Origin: Epiperipatus broadwayi
Lineage: Eukaryota; Onychophora; Udeonychophora; Euonychophora; Peripatidae
DNA: 64,000 nt
NCBI GenBank assembly: GCA_028023455.1
Contig: JAQFVV010012536.1
Location: 1,386,001-1,450,000, forward strand
Direction of reading: 5' to 3'
In this document: in pieces, positions 11,965 to 23,993 of the stretch
Layout: each line of letters opens with the position of its first letter
Numbering within the stretch: the first letter of the stretch is position 1
The notes under the pieces: generated by a model
The model's input: the letters and a program-made list of their open reading frames with translations, nothing else
Database searches by the model: none
What the model was told of the DNA's origin: nothing
Position numbers and translations under genes: made by a program

Positions 11965-12335
11965 GAGAAAAGTGCTACTCAGTTCAAGCCATAGTAATCA
12001 ATAGATGCTAGAAAGACTTATGCATAAAATTTCTATCTAATGCCAATTCATCCAGTATTTCCAGACTAGTTACTAGCTTGGCTCTTTCATCAGTCAAATG
12101 CTTTGAATTTGGGAACACTGCACCTAGATCTTAGAATCTAATGTGATTCTCCAAATGCCCCATTTTACCTATTTAATTAACTGTGAAGCTATGAGTCCAA
12201 AATAAAAACACAATAAGGTTTTCAAACCCAGTTTGTTCTCATGTAGTCATATAGATCTGAACCCGTTCAGTATCTTTACATTTTGACGTCTTTGGTTCTT
12301 TAATAACCAGAATCACCATCATCACAATGGGAAGG
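11965..12335 (-). repeat. HR455 single unit, old copy
   Basis: Family blocks in antisense order include CAGTTCAAGCCATAGTAATC, CTAGTTACTAGCTTGG, CACTGCACCTAGATCTTAG and GTCTTTGGTTCTTTAATAAC. The core is degraded: antisense CTTTCATCAG is retained, but the stem II side is shortened to CTTGGCTC. Confidence 0.65.
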
Positions 12336-12969
12336 GGCAATGGTGATGATATGGTGTATGATGGTGTATGAAGTTTATTAATTATTAATTTATTCAATTG
12401 ATGAATTATTTCTTAATTTTAAAAAATGATGCCCAGGAAAATTAAAAATGTTGAAGCACTGTCTTTTGCCAGTGACAAAGGTCCAGAGATTTAAGAGGTG
12501 AAGGGCAGTAGAAGCCTTCTAAGAACTTAATCATCAAGACAAATACCAAATCGTAGAGACATCAAATATGATTTTCGAGAATTCTCTCTTTTAAGTAAAA
12601 GAAATGGAAGATATAGCTTTTTTATAATCATGTGATTAGATCATTTCTGACAGTTAACATTAAATAGTGAAATTGGGGATAAACTCATGTAATTTAATAA
12701 TAGTGATGTGATGTTAAGATGAGTTGGGCTCAATTTGCAAAGTTCATTTCTGACTTTAATATTACCTTAATACTAGCCACAAAATTTGAATTACATAATC
12801 TTTTGCCTCTTTCATACTGCTAATTTGATAGTATGCTCAGGAAACTTTGGAATCACAATTTTTTTTTAGTTCGTTTTATAATATAACTCTAGTAAAGATT
12901 TGATGACCCTGATTTTTTAGTATTTTATTAAGTTATATTAATTTTACCTTCATTAAATGTGTAATTTTT

Positions 12970-13165
12970 TGTGCACGTATGTGCATGCACTTTACAAATT
13001 TGGGTTTTATTGCTTTCTTTTATTAAGCTAAGGGCACTTCCGGCAGTGAGCGCACCAGAATGAAATCATAACAAAGATGGACAGCTATGATTATGGTGTT
13101 CATCACTGAAATTTCAGCTCAACGAAAGAAATAAAACCCACTTCATAAATAATATGCACATATAT
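12970..13165. repeat. Short palindromic repeat (MITE-like)
   Basis: The left arm around GGGTTTTATTGCTTTC (13002) is the imperfect inverse of GAAAGAAATAAAACCC (13125), continuing outwards through GTGCATGCACTTTAC and GTGCATATTATTTATG. About 190 bp with a short central spacer. No coding capacity; family unknown. Confidence 0.5.
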
Positions 13166-13483
13166 ATGCAGAAGAATTAATTAATGTTAATATTGTATGT
13201 TTTAAAATAAATTTATTAAACATAGTAACATAGTAATATACAGTTAAACTTTATAAAAAAAAATACATAGCATTCAGAATGAAACTTGAAAAGGTCACTG
13301 CGGAGAAAAAGATATCTTAATAAGACAAAGAGGAAAACGAAACTTTCACCCAAGTCTCATCATGTTGACTCACAAAATGAACAAATACTGTTTATATTGG
13401 ATTTAACTGATTAGATATGATTGCATAAGAGGTTAGATCATATTAGCAAAAATCCATATTTAATTTTAAGATGATTTCTTATG

Positions 13484-13925
13484 TCACATGATCACCATTT
13501 CAAATGCTTACATATCCTGTTATTAAGAGTACCAAACTCTCCATGGTGATCATGTGATGTTTTGATGGTTTTATATTTATCCTGCCATTAGGACAATGAT
13601 GACTGGTTTTTTGAAAAATCAAAGACACTAAAATGTAATGCTGCTGAACTGAGTTCAGATCTATGTGATTATGCAAATGAAAGAGCTTGGGTTTGAAACA
13701 TTATGGCCTTTTCATCTTGGTATCCTAGCTTTATAGTTAACCAAATAGGTAAAAGGTGGCTGCTGGAGGGTTGCATTAGAGCCTAAAATCTTGATGCAGT
13801 ACTCTCAAATTCAAGGCTCCTAACTGATGAAAGCCACAAGCTAGAAACTAGTCTGGGATATTGGATGGATAGGCACTAGATAGGGATTTTATGCACAAAC
13901 CTTCCTTCATCCATTGATTATAAAT
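13484..13925 (+). repeat. HR455 unit with inverted 5' tip
   Basis: A ~60-bp left tip (CACATGATCACCATTTC...) is antisense. At 13540 the sequence turns around and continues in sense through TTGCATTAGAGCC, CTGATGAAAGCC...GAAAC (near 13828-13850) and AGGCACTAGATAGGG. It is the same snap-back layout as 33074-33422. It ends directly against a LINE fragment. Confidence 0.7.
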
Positions 13926-13927
13926 AT

Positions 13928-14385
13928 TTGCATTTGGTTGAAAGTAGTTTATTGTTTAAGGCTCGAACAGGATCTTTAGCAACAAGAGAATATACATGTA
14001 AATGGAAAAATATGGGTGATTTAGTCTCTAAATTATGTAAGAAAGGAATGGAAAGTATTAGGCAGCTGTTAATTGAATGTAAATGCTTGAAAACAGAAAG
14101 GGCACATAGAATGAAGTTATGGAAGAATAAATATGAAAAAAGTGATTGTACAGAAAGTGGATTATTGTTTTTTATGTTGGGTTTGAGAAATATAAGGGGG
14201 ATTTAGATATAAAAGCCATAGAGTTGACAAAGATTATGTTGTGGAAATGGGATGGAGCAGAATATGGGAAAACTTAGACTGGGGAATGTAAAATAAAGTA
14301 GCTAACAGGTTTCTTTGGGCATAATTGCTGAGAGATTCTTGACTTTGTTTAAGGAGAAGATCACATCACATCATTACTCTTATGA
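13928..14385 (+). pseudogene. LINE fragment, C-terminal zinc-finger-like end plus 3' UTR
   Basis: The open stretch 13928-14206 encodes LLFKARTGSLATREYTCKW and CKKGMESIRQLLIECKC. This is closely similar to the end of the LINE at 8456-11130 (10660-10812 there). The 3' UTR also matches (AGAGATTCTTGAC...) and ends in ATCACATCACATCATT, the same tail type. A 5'-truncated copy of the same family. Confidence 0.8.
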
Positions 14386-15099
14386 TTTATTATGGTTATT
14401 TTAACTATAATACATCTTTTAAGCATGGATTGACATTGCCTAATGTAGCCCATTGTGTTTCAAAAACTTGAGCAAATTCATCTTCAAAAAGAGTCATATT
14501 ACTCTTTAATTTTGAAACTTGTTATGATTAGATGTTAGAAGTGAAAGATCGGTTTACATTGAATTTACAATTTTATTTTAGAATATTCCACTATAAAGCA
14601 TGAAAAATTAAAGTTTCAGATATTATCTTCATCCATAAATAATTAAATTAACTTCACATTCTCAACAAATACTATTAGTTATGTCAGTTAAATAAGCGAT
14701 GAAGTAAGTTTCTAAATCTGAAAAGTGGATCCGTCATGTCAAGACAGATAAATAATAGTTAAAATCTTATAAATGGTTAGTAAAAGGTTGTTGTTTTTAA
14801 AAAAAAAAACAAATAATTCTTATTAGGCAACATTTTTTTTATAAACTTGGAAAAGATGATTTGTAATGCATCTAGATATTATAAATTATATAACTGAAGA
14901 ACAAAAAATATAACAGTGTATAAATTACAAAAGGTACGACTTGTAAATACATAGAAAAGATATACAAAAATAAACAAAAAGGAGAAAAGAAAAGAAACTA
15001 TCTATTTATAATGCAGTCAGAAGTGAGACTAGGCTCATTGTAGCATCAACAATGTCTGGAGGGGGTAAGTGCCTTGTCTTTATTTTTTAATTTTTTAAT
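14386..15099. other. AT-rich sequence, nothing recognised
   Basis: No supported feature. Confidence 0.4.
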
Positions 15100-15480
15100 T
15101 TTTATTGTAAAACAGTGATTGTAATTTCCTGAATATAGAGTTGAAGCAAAAATGGCATCTTATGACTCAAAGGGTGAGTAATACAAGAAAAGTAATAACC
15201 CTAATTGAGGAGGGAATGCTCTTGCTATCAATGATGGGAGAAATAAATGAAGTGTGCAATTTGCTAATTGATTCTGTGATATTTCTATAGGTAAAAAGAC
15301 CAAGACACTGGGACAGAAGGTGATGTATTGTCTCTTCAGATTTATGATAAAGAGAATAATGAGGGGTCAATGTTAGCATGCAACACTCTCTATGATAAAC
15401 ATTAACAGTAGAATAAGAAGTCCATGGTTTTTGGTTCCAGATACCAGAATTTGAATTTTTTTATTATCTGTTTATTAGTA
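15100..15480 (-). pseudogene. Possible LINE C-terminal fragment
   Basis: On the minus strand a 70-residue open stretch (15379-15167) contains SEETIHHLLSQCLG, preceded in frame by a Cys. This C...E.T.HHLL..C spacing is typical of the zinc-finger-like C-terminus of non-LTR reverse transcriptases. It is a different family from the LINE at 8456. Little else is readable, so this rests on one motif. Confidence 0.4.
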
Positions 15481-16494
15481 ATAGTAAGGAGAAATGGCAT
15501 TGGTTGCTATTAACTAGCAGTATGAATCATGTTGTAATTGTAAGCCCCCTAAAAGCATATTTCTCTAGAGAATTTGTTATCATTAAGATCAATATAAGAA
15601 ATAATGGATTTGATTAAGGATTGAAAAAAGGCATATCAATATGGGTCTCTACAATAAAATTCATAGCATTATGATAGGCAGACAAATTTTAAAAACAATA
15701 TTAAATGACCTCTGAAAATAAAAGGTAGGGTTTGAGTGTAGGGAAAGATCATCTTTGACATGCTTCTGTATAGTTCTAAACTGACTGCAGTGGCCTTTTT
15801 ATTTCAAATCAGTTTAAAGTAAAGTGAATTAATATTCTTCTTGAAAGCTTTAGTATAGTAATAAAGTCATTCTTGAAAATATCAAGATGTTGATAAGAGA
15901 GATTTTTGCAAGAAGGGAAAGGTACAATTTATACAAGGATTTAGTTATTTTTTCAACAGACATGAGGACAGAGTTCTGAATAGATGTCCTCATAGCATTC
16001 ATAGATTTTTAAATGGGAAATCCACGAATGTTGTAAAATAAAAAGTTTAACTATAAATGACTAGAAACCCTTTGTGCAGTATTTTAAATTGTTGTAGGCT
16101 TAAAATTGTTTTTTTTTTAATCAATTTTTAAAAAATAATTAATTAATAAATATTTATAAGAGAAAAAATTATTTTTAATTTTAAATTGAATTTAAAATTA
16201 TTATGATTCAATCATATGGAATTTATATTAAAATATCACAATACATGATGTTGTCTATGACATTTTTTCATTAATAAGTTTTTCCTGTGTGGTAATATTT
16301 TTCACTTCAATTTTTTTAAAATTGAATTAATCACTCTTAAATATCCTGTGTAAAACTGACTATTTGGCATCTTCAATATTCCAACAGTGCCCATGTGAAA
16401 AGCAGGATTCTTCTAGTGAAGGTCTGGACTATAAAAAAGCTGCTGTTCTAATTCATGCATCTTTTTTTTTTATTAATTAAATGAACTTTTTGGA
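15481..16494. other. AT-rich sequence, nothing recognised
   Basis: No open frame or repeat that I can name. Confidence 0.4.
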
Positions 16495-16980
16495 TTAACA
16501 TTTGATAATCTCTAGATTAGTGGTTGATTAGTGATAATCAATACTGTATTTATCTGAAGTGAATGGGGTCAATGTTGTGGGTGAAGTGAATTTGATACTT
16601 GTAAATCAAAATGTAATAATTCATCTTCATGTTCCATATCTTTAAAATTAGAAACTTATAACAATTTATAAAAGCCAGAGCCTGTTCCTTGATTTTAAAT
16701 ATATTTATATTTATTTCAGAATGTGTTTTTAAAGTTGATATGTTATTTCTAGAGTTGATGGAAACATTATTGTAAAATAGGATATAGTTTTACAGCAAAT
16801 GGAAAATCTCTGGCAAAAAGTAGGAAATATTAATATTAGAAGACATACTTCTTCAATTAACATTTGACAATCTGATGGTGTTAATCAGTACTGCATTTAT
16901 CTGAAGTGGATAGTGTCAAAGTCATGGGTGAAACAAATTTTACACTTGTAAATCCAAATGTAACAATTTATTTTCATGTT

Positions 16981-17336
16981 AATAAAAAAAACCCATCTAG
17001 TGCCTACCAGTATCTCCAGACTAGTTTCTGGTTTGTGGCCTTCATCAGTGAGGAACCTTGGATCTAAGAGCACTGCACCTAGATCTTAGGATCCTATGAT
17101 CTAGGTACAGTGCTCTCAGATCCAAGGCTCTTCACTGACAAAGGCCACAAGCCAGAAACTAGTCTGGGGATATTGTATGAGTATTCCCTAGATGGGGATT
17201 TTATGCACAAGCCTTCTGGCATCCATTGATTACTCTGGTTTGCACTGAGTGGCAATACGTATAGAGAGTTTTGCCTCTTTTAATAACATTTAACAGTAAG
17301 CATAAGAAATGGTGATCATGTGATGTTTATTGGTTC
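16981..17336. mobile_element. HR455 snap-back insertion with 11-bp target duplication
   Basis: The left arm (antisense, to ~17091) and right arm (sense, from ~17095) are inverted copies meeting at the palindrome around CTTAGGATCCTATGATCTAG. ATTTTCATGTT flanks the insert at 16970-16980 and 17337-17347. The left boundary starts with AATAAAAAAAA and the right ends GATGTTTATTGGTTC. The parallel tandem units supply the empty site. Confidence 0.8.
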
Positions 17337-17807
17337 ATTTTCATGTTCTATATCTTTCAAGTTAGAAACTTAAAACAATTCACAAAAGTCAAATTCTACT
17401 TCCTTGATTTTAATTATCTTCATATTTATTTCAGAATTATTTGAATAGTTGATGGAAAAACTCTTGTAAAATAAAATATAGATTTGCAGCAAATAAAAAC
17501 CCTCTGACAACCAGTAGAAACATGAATATTAGAAGATATACATTTTGAATTAACATTTGACAATCTCTAGTTTAGTAGAAGATTGGTGATAATTATTATT
17601 GTATTTATCTGAAGTGGATGGTGTCAAAGGTGTGGGCAGACTAAGTTTAATAATTACAAATAAAAATATAACAATTTATCTTCAGTCATAAAAATAAAAT
17701 CCTGCTTCCTTGATTTTAAATATCTTCATATTTATTTCAAAATGTATTCTTGATGTTTTGTTATTTTAAGAGTTGATAAAAAAACTCTTGTAAAATAAAA
17801 TATAGTT

Positions 17808-17918
17808 GTCAAGCATTGTTAGCCAAGAGGTCATCGCAGCTGCCTTGCAAGCAAGTTGTTGGTTGCAGACGGTTGTGGGTTCGCTTCCCGGTCGGTGCTA
17901 TGACATATGAAAAAAAAA
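17808..17918 (+). mobile_element. tRNA-like SINE, long subtype (TGC anticodon)
   Basis: GTCAAGCATTG begins the copy. The anticodon loop CTTGCAA gives TGC (Ala-like). Extra GGTTGCAGACGGTT sequence lengthens the variable region relative to the short subtype. Box B is GGTTCGCTTCCC, followed by TATGACATATG and poly-A. Direct repeats ATAAAATATAGTT (17795-17807) and ATAGAATATAGTT (17918-17930) look like target duplications. Confidence 0.8.
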
Positions 17919-17995
17919 TAGAATATAGTTTTGCAGCAAATAAAAATCTGTCAGTCAGTAGAAAATATGAATATTAGAAGACAATCTTCTTAATT

Positions 17996-19204
17996 TAAAA
18001 CAATTGCAATACAAACAAAGCTAGAGATCCAAAATTTGATTATAAATTCATTTCAATTCAATCATGGCAAAAATATGTAATCCAAATGAAAGATAGTGAT
18101 TAGAAGCAATAAAAAAGGCCATTAGAGAAATGCATAATTTTTCATAATATGCAATACTTATTTAGTTTGAGTTTAAAGTTTGGAATCACTCCCAAAAATT
18201 ATATTATTATAAACTTATAACAATTTATATTGCATTGAGTGAATTGTCAAGAATAAATCTAAACTTTGGGGAAAGGTAAATTTCATGAATATATTGGTAA
18301 TAAATGAAATGACAATTGAGTTTTCAAACAATGCTAATATTTATCAGGGCCCTCTTGAATTGGTTAGAATGACAGCTTTTAAATGAAAGGAATTATTTTC
18401 AATATACGGTAAAATGTATTTTTGTTTTAATTGTTATTTACATAGGCTGATGTTACTGTAGAGTTAAGAAATCATGTCTTTTCATATTATTGTTTACACT
18501 TATTCCTCTAATCATAATAGCTGAAATGCTTAACTGATTAATTAATGGAAAATTTGATGAATTGTAGAAGCTCTTTTATGGCCAACAGAAATGAATACAA
18601 TATGTTTGATGCTTTTATGTATTCACTAAATTATCCAAGTAAAATAATTGCTGATAAAACCAAAGTAATACATCTGTTGGGTCTTGGCCATTTGGTCAAT
18701 TTCCTAATCTGTGCAGATCATCTTGATGACTTGAGTAGCATCAATTCATATCATTGGTCATAAAAATGATTTGTGTAAGAATAATAATGAAGGGAGAGAG
18801 TTATGCCATGGAGGCACAGAAAATATTGAATCAGACTTGTGAGGTTATTTATTTTTGTTTGTTATGGGTAATTTTATGGATGCATTTGTCTAAGAATCTG
18901 ATAGTTTGTATCCTTTTCAAAGAAATATTTGTAGGATCTACTAATAGCACCAATCTGGTTCTATTTAAAAACCAGCCTGGAAATATTGATAAAACCCTAC
19001 CATCTACCATAGATTACTCAAGGTTACAATATATAGTTGTGATATAAATAGAATAAATTATTACTTCTAATGCAGAATTAAAAAATAAGTTACTGCATCT
19101 ATTAAATTTTAGGACATTTGAAAAGATTCCTTAATTATGCCATCAATAATTTTTCAAGTAGGCAAAGTAACAATTTAGATACCAAATGGTATAGATAATT
19201 TATT
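17996..19204. other. Unassigned, with two unrecognised open stretches
   Basis: Open frames of 72 and 97 residues at 18545-18763 and 18754-19047 (+) overlap slightly and match nothing I know. Their composition is not clearly coding. No repeat recognised. Confidence 0.3.
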
Positions 19205-19580
19205 AGAAGAAAAAAGATAAGATAAAAAAACAAGAGGATGATGACAATGATTGCAAAAAAAAGATGAGAAAAAAATAATAAAGAAGAAAAATATAAATAT
19301 GAAGAATACAAAAAAAGGATAAGTATTAAGATAAGGAGAAGAAAAGAAGAAGAAAAGTAGATGAAGAAAAAAAAAAGAACAAAAAAGGAGAAAAATGAGA
19401 AAAGGGAAGAGAAAGAAGAAGAAAAGATAATGATTATGAAAATAAAGGAAACAAAGAAGAAAATAAAAATGAAGAAGAATACAGAGATAAAAATACAAAA
19501 CAATGGAGAAAAGATGATGAAAAAGGAAAAGAAAATGAAGAAAGTGCTAAAGACAAAGGGGAAAAAATAAGAAAAGATCT
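19205..19580. repeat. Purine-rich low-complexity tract
   Basis: Almost uninterrupted A/G on the plus strand (GAAGAAAAG-type), with very few pyrimidines for ~370 bases. It creates spurious Lys/Glu-rich and, on the other strand, Phe/Ser/Leu-rich open frames. A short direct repeat of AATAAGCATTAGATGGATGG follows at 19599-19637. Confidence 0.85.
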
Positions 19581-20818
19581 GGAAGAAAAAAGAGATAGAA
19601 TAAGCATTAGATGGATGGAATAAGCATTAGATGGATGGGGAGGTATAATAAAATTACTAATATTTTTGCCCATACACCATGCATTTTTTAATATTTGGGT
19701 TATATTCCTTTATTTATGATACTGCGATTAGTTTTCAATGTTATGAATATTGGTAAAGTAAAGGTTTACTCAGTTTGGTTTTGTAGTTATAGGTGAGGGT
19801 GCTTTTGATCAGTTAAAAAGCTTTTTGTATAGAAATCTAAAACCATGCAAATATGAAACTGATTAGAAAGCTAATACTGAACTTCATATAAATAATTTGG
19901 TTAGAATAGGGTACTGCAGTAATACTTTATTAAAACCTATTAAGATATTTTATAACAAAATTAGATAAGCATAACCACTTCCGAAAGATATCAAACCATG
20001 GATATGTATACCATGCATACCTAAGATTTCGCATAAAATAAAAAAGATTTGCATTTAATATGTATGAGAACCCCCACCCAACCTTAACAGACTACTAAAT
20101 AATACAGATGGCAAAATATCCCAGGATTACACTCCTCAAGTAGTGTACAAGATTGAGGGCAGTAATGCCACTTGCAAATCAGTATACTATAGGGATAGCC
20201 AATAGGATCTCTGACCATAACTACTTGTACAAGAACATCAAAAATAATCCAGAATATAAATCTATGTTTTTTAATCATGAATACTAAGACAATAAATATA
20301 AAGAGGGTCTGCATAGAAAGGGATGATGGAAAATGTAAGGTCAAATAAGTTTGTTTTATTGCTAATAACAATCATACTATCAATATAAAAAGAGAGAGAG
20401 ATAATAGTGTGCAACTCTTTAAAAAATGGAATATGTAAATCATTGATTTTAAATGAATTAAAGTTCACATATAAATACTACAACATTCTCAGATACCCAG
20501 GAGTGCTTTGAATCTGGTTTAACTTTCCAAAAGTGCACTCAGTTACAAGTAATAAGCCAAATAAACCTTTACTTCATCAATATTCATAACATTGAAAACT
20601 AAATATATACATGCCATACAGTGAAAAGTGGGAGAGATTTATAATATCAAAAAGTTATGATTTAATAAATTGTGGACAACAAATAGAAAGAGGTCATTAT
20701 AAAACTTTTCAAGACTAGAATTTCTAATGTCATTGATGGTACAGAAGATGAGACAATTTATAATAAAAAAAATAGTGATGAGTTAAAAATGGAAAATAGT
20801 TTGCAATATGAATGAAAG
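19581..20818. other. AT-rich sequence, nothing recognised
   Basis: No supported feature. A 95-residue minus-strand open frame at 20084-20371 lacks recognisable motifs. Confidence 0.35.
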
Positions 20819-21043
20819 GGTTAAACCATTAAACATCACATGATCATAGATCTAGGTGCAGATCTAGGTGCAGTGCTCTCAGATCCAAGGCTCCTCACTG
20901 ACAAAATCCACAAGCTAGAAACTAGTCTGGGAATATTGGATAAGGCACTAGGTAGGGATTTTATGCACAAGCCTTCTGACAACCATTGATTACTCTGGCT
21001 TGCATGGAGTGGCACTACTGTATGGAGAGTTTTGTCTGTTTTA
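20819..21043 (+). mobile_element. HR455 insertion, short form, 11-bp target duplication
   Basis: The antisense tip AACATCACATGATCA is followed by a small direct repeat (GATCTAGGTGCA twice), then the sense half through CTCACTGACAAAATCC...GAAAC and GGCACTAGGTAGGG to the hallmark end GGAGAGTTTTGTCTG. ATGAATGAAAG flanks it at 20808-20818 and 21044-21054. The core has lost CTGATGA (now CTGACAA). Confidence 0.8.
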
Positions 21044-21309
21044 ATGAATGAAAGTGATAAGGAATTTTAGGTTTCTATGAGTAAAATGATTAATAAAGCA
21101 AATTTGTATTCTTATTTTTTTTGTACTTTTATAGATAACATTCTTTACAGATTTTTATAATAATTAAAAAAAACTGGAAATTTTTACTAAAAGAAATAGA
21201 ATGTATATTATATGCATGTGTGCACTATATGCATAAAATATGTTAATTGCATTAATTTTTCTGATAATATAGCAAGGATGTAGATACTAAGAACGAATTT
21301 AACATTGTT

Positions 21310-21406
21310 TTTTTTTTTCATGTGGCAAAGCATCGGCCGGGAAGCGAACCCGGGACAACTGTTTGTAAGGCAGCTGTGCTAGCTACTCGGCCACCAATGC
21401 TTGACT
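21310..21406 (-). mobile_element. tRNA-like SINE, short subtype, 15-bp target duplication
   Basis: On the minus strand the copy reads AGTCAAGCATTGG, box A TGGCCGAGTAGC, loop CTTACAA (TAC), box B GGGTTCGCTTCCC, then ATGCTTTGCCACATG and poly-A. GAATTTAACATTGTT is repeated perfectly at 21295-21309 and 21407-21421. The clean duplication implies a fairly recent insertion and defines the element as only ~97 bp. Confidence 0.88.
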
Positions 21407-21421
21407 GAATTTAACATTGTT

Positions 21422-22483
21422 AAGGAGAATTGTTTTTTTTTCCTGTTCAGTTTGACACAATATCAATTTTCTGTACTGATTCTCAAATGATTAAATTAAA
21501 AAAAGTTCACTTTGTTCAATGGAATGGTAAAATGTTGCATTTAATTTCTTCATGAATGTCTAATGCCATATAACCCCTTGAGCAACTAACCATATGATTA
21601 CTTACTTATTTGCTATAGTTAATTATGTTTATGAAAAGTCTAAAAGGAAAATAATTTCATTTCTCTAAAGCAATGATTATCTGTGGGATAAGAAAAGATT
21701 AAGAAGAGTAGTTGGGGAGAAAGCAAAAGAACCGATTAGTTTTAGGTATGTAGATAGTTGGTTGTTTAATAATGAAAAGCGCAACAAAGATATTAATTCA
21801 AAAATTTCAACGTCTACACAGTTTTAATAATGGTAGAAAGTTCTGGGCTTCATTAAAGTTAGATTTAAAAAAAAAGCATGTAATATTTATCAATTACTTA
21901 AACAATGAAGAAAGAAAGAAGTGAATAAATGATTGAAGGTTTTTGAGGTGTAGAACATGTAGAAGAATATAAAATAGAAGCTTAAATAATAGGATTAGCA
22001 ATGTCAAATGTAAAGGAAATAAATGAAAGATTTATACTCAGATAATTATGAAGAAAAGAAATACTTAGAGATAAAGGAATTATGAAAAATGCATTGGAAA
22101 TGTGTACTGAAGATAAGAGAGAAGAAAAAGTTCATTGATTATATGAGGAAAAATCCGATTGTTAGATAAATGGAAAGTTCATAAAGAATTTGAAGACCTT
22201 CAATAGATGTGTAGCACCTGACTTTTAATAAAACTGATGATTATGATTGGATGATTATATAAATTAACAGTGAGGGAGCTGTATAAAAATTTCTGAGCTT
22301 GCTTGAAAAACATCTTTTTTAAAAAAATATCCAGCTTGTTTGGTTTGAATCTAGACCCAAATCTATCAGGCTATACTATATGACTTTTTATGCTTTAACA
22401 CAGATATGTATCTTATATTTAAATTAATTAATCACTGTTTTCAAAGTAGACATTTTATTTTTGTATATTTTTATATAATTGGA
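21422..22483. other. Unassigned; possible remnant of a LINE linker
   Basis: From ~21680 to 22200 the plus strand is A/G-rich with lysine- and glutamate-rich peptide fragments similar in style to the LINE linker at 8456-8932. No motif is secure. Confidence 0.25.
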
Positions 22484-22628
22484 AGGGACCCGAACTCAGA
22501 CATTCAAGTTTCCTACAACCATCCACTCCATCTTACACAACCGATACACATTATCACATACATATGTAAGATAGAGTGGGTGGTTGTAGAGACCTTGAAT
22601 GTCTGAGTTCGGGTCCCTTCTAATTATA
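22484..22628. repeat. Palindrome made of HH-TIR ends
   Basis: GAAGGGACCCGAACTCAGAC at about 22491 is mirrored by GTCTGAGTTCGGGTCCCTTC ending 22620. The arms are ~58 bp with few mismatches around a ~30-bp spacer. The arm sequence equals the terminal inverted repeats of the HH-TIR family, so this is an internally deleted copy that has lost the ribozyme. It can also be read as two head-to-head tRNA-like box B regions. Confidence 0.75.
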
Positions 22629-23471
22629 TTAAGTTCAGTATAAATAATATACTTGTATTTGAATATTGTATAATTTTGTATGTAAATGGTGGCTCAATTT
22701 TTACATAAAATTGTTTCACAACGTGGATTTTCTAGAATTACTATGCTAATGTTGAGAAATAGTGAAGAAACAAACATTAAGTATCAAATTAATCCCTGAT
22801 TGCTGGAGGTTTTCGTAGTTTTTCTTTTTAATTTAATCTCAAGCTAAGAACAGGTATATATATTTGTGTGTGTGCGTACGTATGCAGTATAGGCTTAGAA
22901 AATTTTTGCAAAAGATAATAAACTAAGAACGCATGTCACAACGTTAACATAGAGTACTTTTGCTCTTATATGCACTCTACGCCATGGTTAGGAAAGCAGT
23001 TTTCGTCCAAATAAAAATGGATTAAGAATCATCATTCTTCAAAAGCTTCAATGGATATTACTTGACAAGGTCAAACTGTCTTTGTTAACGCTAAAAGCAA
23101 CATGTGTTCCTTTATGAAAACCTCACTATTTTTTTTCTTTTTAATATAAAAGCTAACGCAAATCCTTTCCAAAAATAGCAGTGTGAAATGATCTAAAATA
23201 CGTGTAGGCAGACGAGAAAAACTCCTTGACCTATTAATTAATTTGGAGAAGACGTGAAATTTAAACTGCAGCGAATAAATAACAAGTATATTAAATTTAA
23301 CAATCATATTTAACCGTTCACCTAAAAAAAAAGTAGAACTAGTAGATAGTTATTATTATTATAAACTTAAAAGTTAAATGATAAATGTAGTTTTTTAAAA
23401 AAATATATATTCTAGAGAGAAGAAAAATAATCTCATACAATACGTATAGAAAAGTACTAACCCAATTATAT

Positions 23472-23834
23472 TAATATTTTTTATTACTCATTCATTAGAC
23501 TAGAAATTATCCACTTAATGAATAGTGTTTCTATAGTGTAATTTTCACTGCATCACTCTCACGCAATCTGCTTGTAATATCTTGTGGATGGGTGTAATCA
23601 GAAACATGTGACCAAAGACGTGAAAAAAATGTAGGACCCCCCATATGATGAGTACTAGTTCAGCACGAACTATGCATTTTGGGGATCATTCATCTTTTTC
23701 ACGTGTGTTTGGGCATATGTTTATGATTATATCCCTCCACAAGGTATATAAAAGTGGATAGAAACTAATCTCTACCTTGAGTGAGAATGATGTAGAGACA
23801 ATTACACTACAGAAATATTATTCATTAAGTGGAT
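23472..23834 (+). mobile_element. Hammerhead-like repeat with TIRs and 13-bp target duplication
   Basis: AACCCAATTATAT occurs at 23459-23471 and 23835-23847. Inverted arms at 23508-23566 and 23775-23834 carry ATCCACTTAATGAATA. In the middle, ATGATGAGTACTAGTTCAGC...CGAAC (about 23648-23675) is related to the HH-TIR core, followed by the same GGGGATCATTCATC and TTTTTCACGTGTG. The core has lost CTGATGA (now ATATGATGAG) and GAAA (now GAAC), so it is probably dead. The terminal repeats differ from the HH-TIR family. Confidence 0.65.
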
Positions 23835-23993
23835 AACCCAATTATATCTTCAATAATTATAATATGTGGATGTCTATTGTCAGACATATATTGAAGCACT
23901 GATAAAATAAAATATGGCATAAATATGATGCAACTTTATATTAACTAGGGCAAGACTTTTCTATCATTGTGGGAACCATGATTAAATCTTATA

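Larger units (their letters stand above)
16495..17995. repeat. Tandem triplication of a ~360-bp unit, two units interrupted
   Basis: TTAACATTTGAYAATCT starts units at 16495, 16857 and 17550. Each unit carries the same order of blocks: CTGTATTTATCTGAAGTG-like sequence, TCCTTGATTTTAAATAT, GAGTTGATGGAAA and GAATATTAGAAGA. Unit 2 is longer by the 356-bp HR455 insertion at 16981-17336 and unit 3 by the SINE at 17808-17918. Without these inserts the period is about 335-362 bp. The units have no hammerhead motif and no coding capacity. Confidence 0.8.

Noticed and set aside
18545-19047. Two overlapping plus-strand open frames as a gene
   Set aside because: No recognisable domain, hydrophobic AT-driven composition, and no splice or promoter context that I can support.
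19135-19673. Lys/Glu-rich and Phe-rich open frames
   Set aside because: Products of the purine-rich low-complexity tract.
20084-20468. Two minus-strand open frames (95 and 65 residues)
   Set aside because: No motif, AT-driven composition, and no repeat or gene context.
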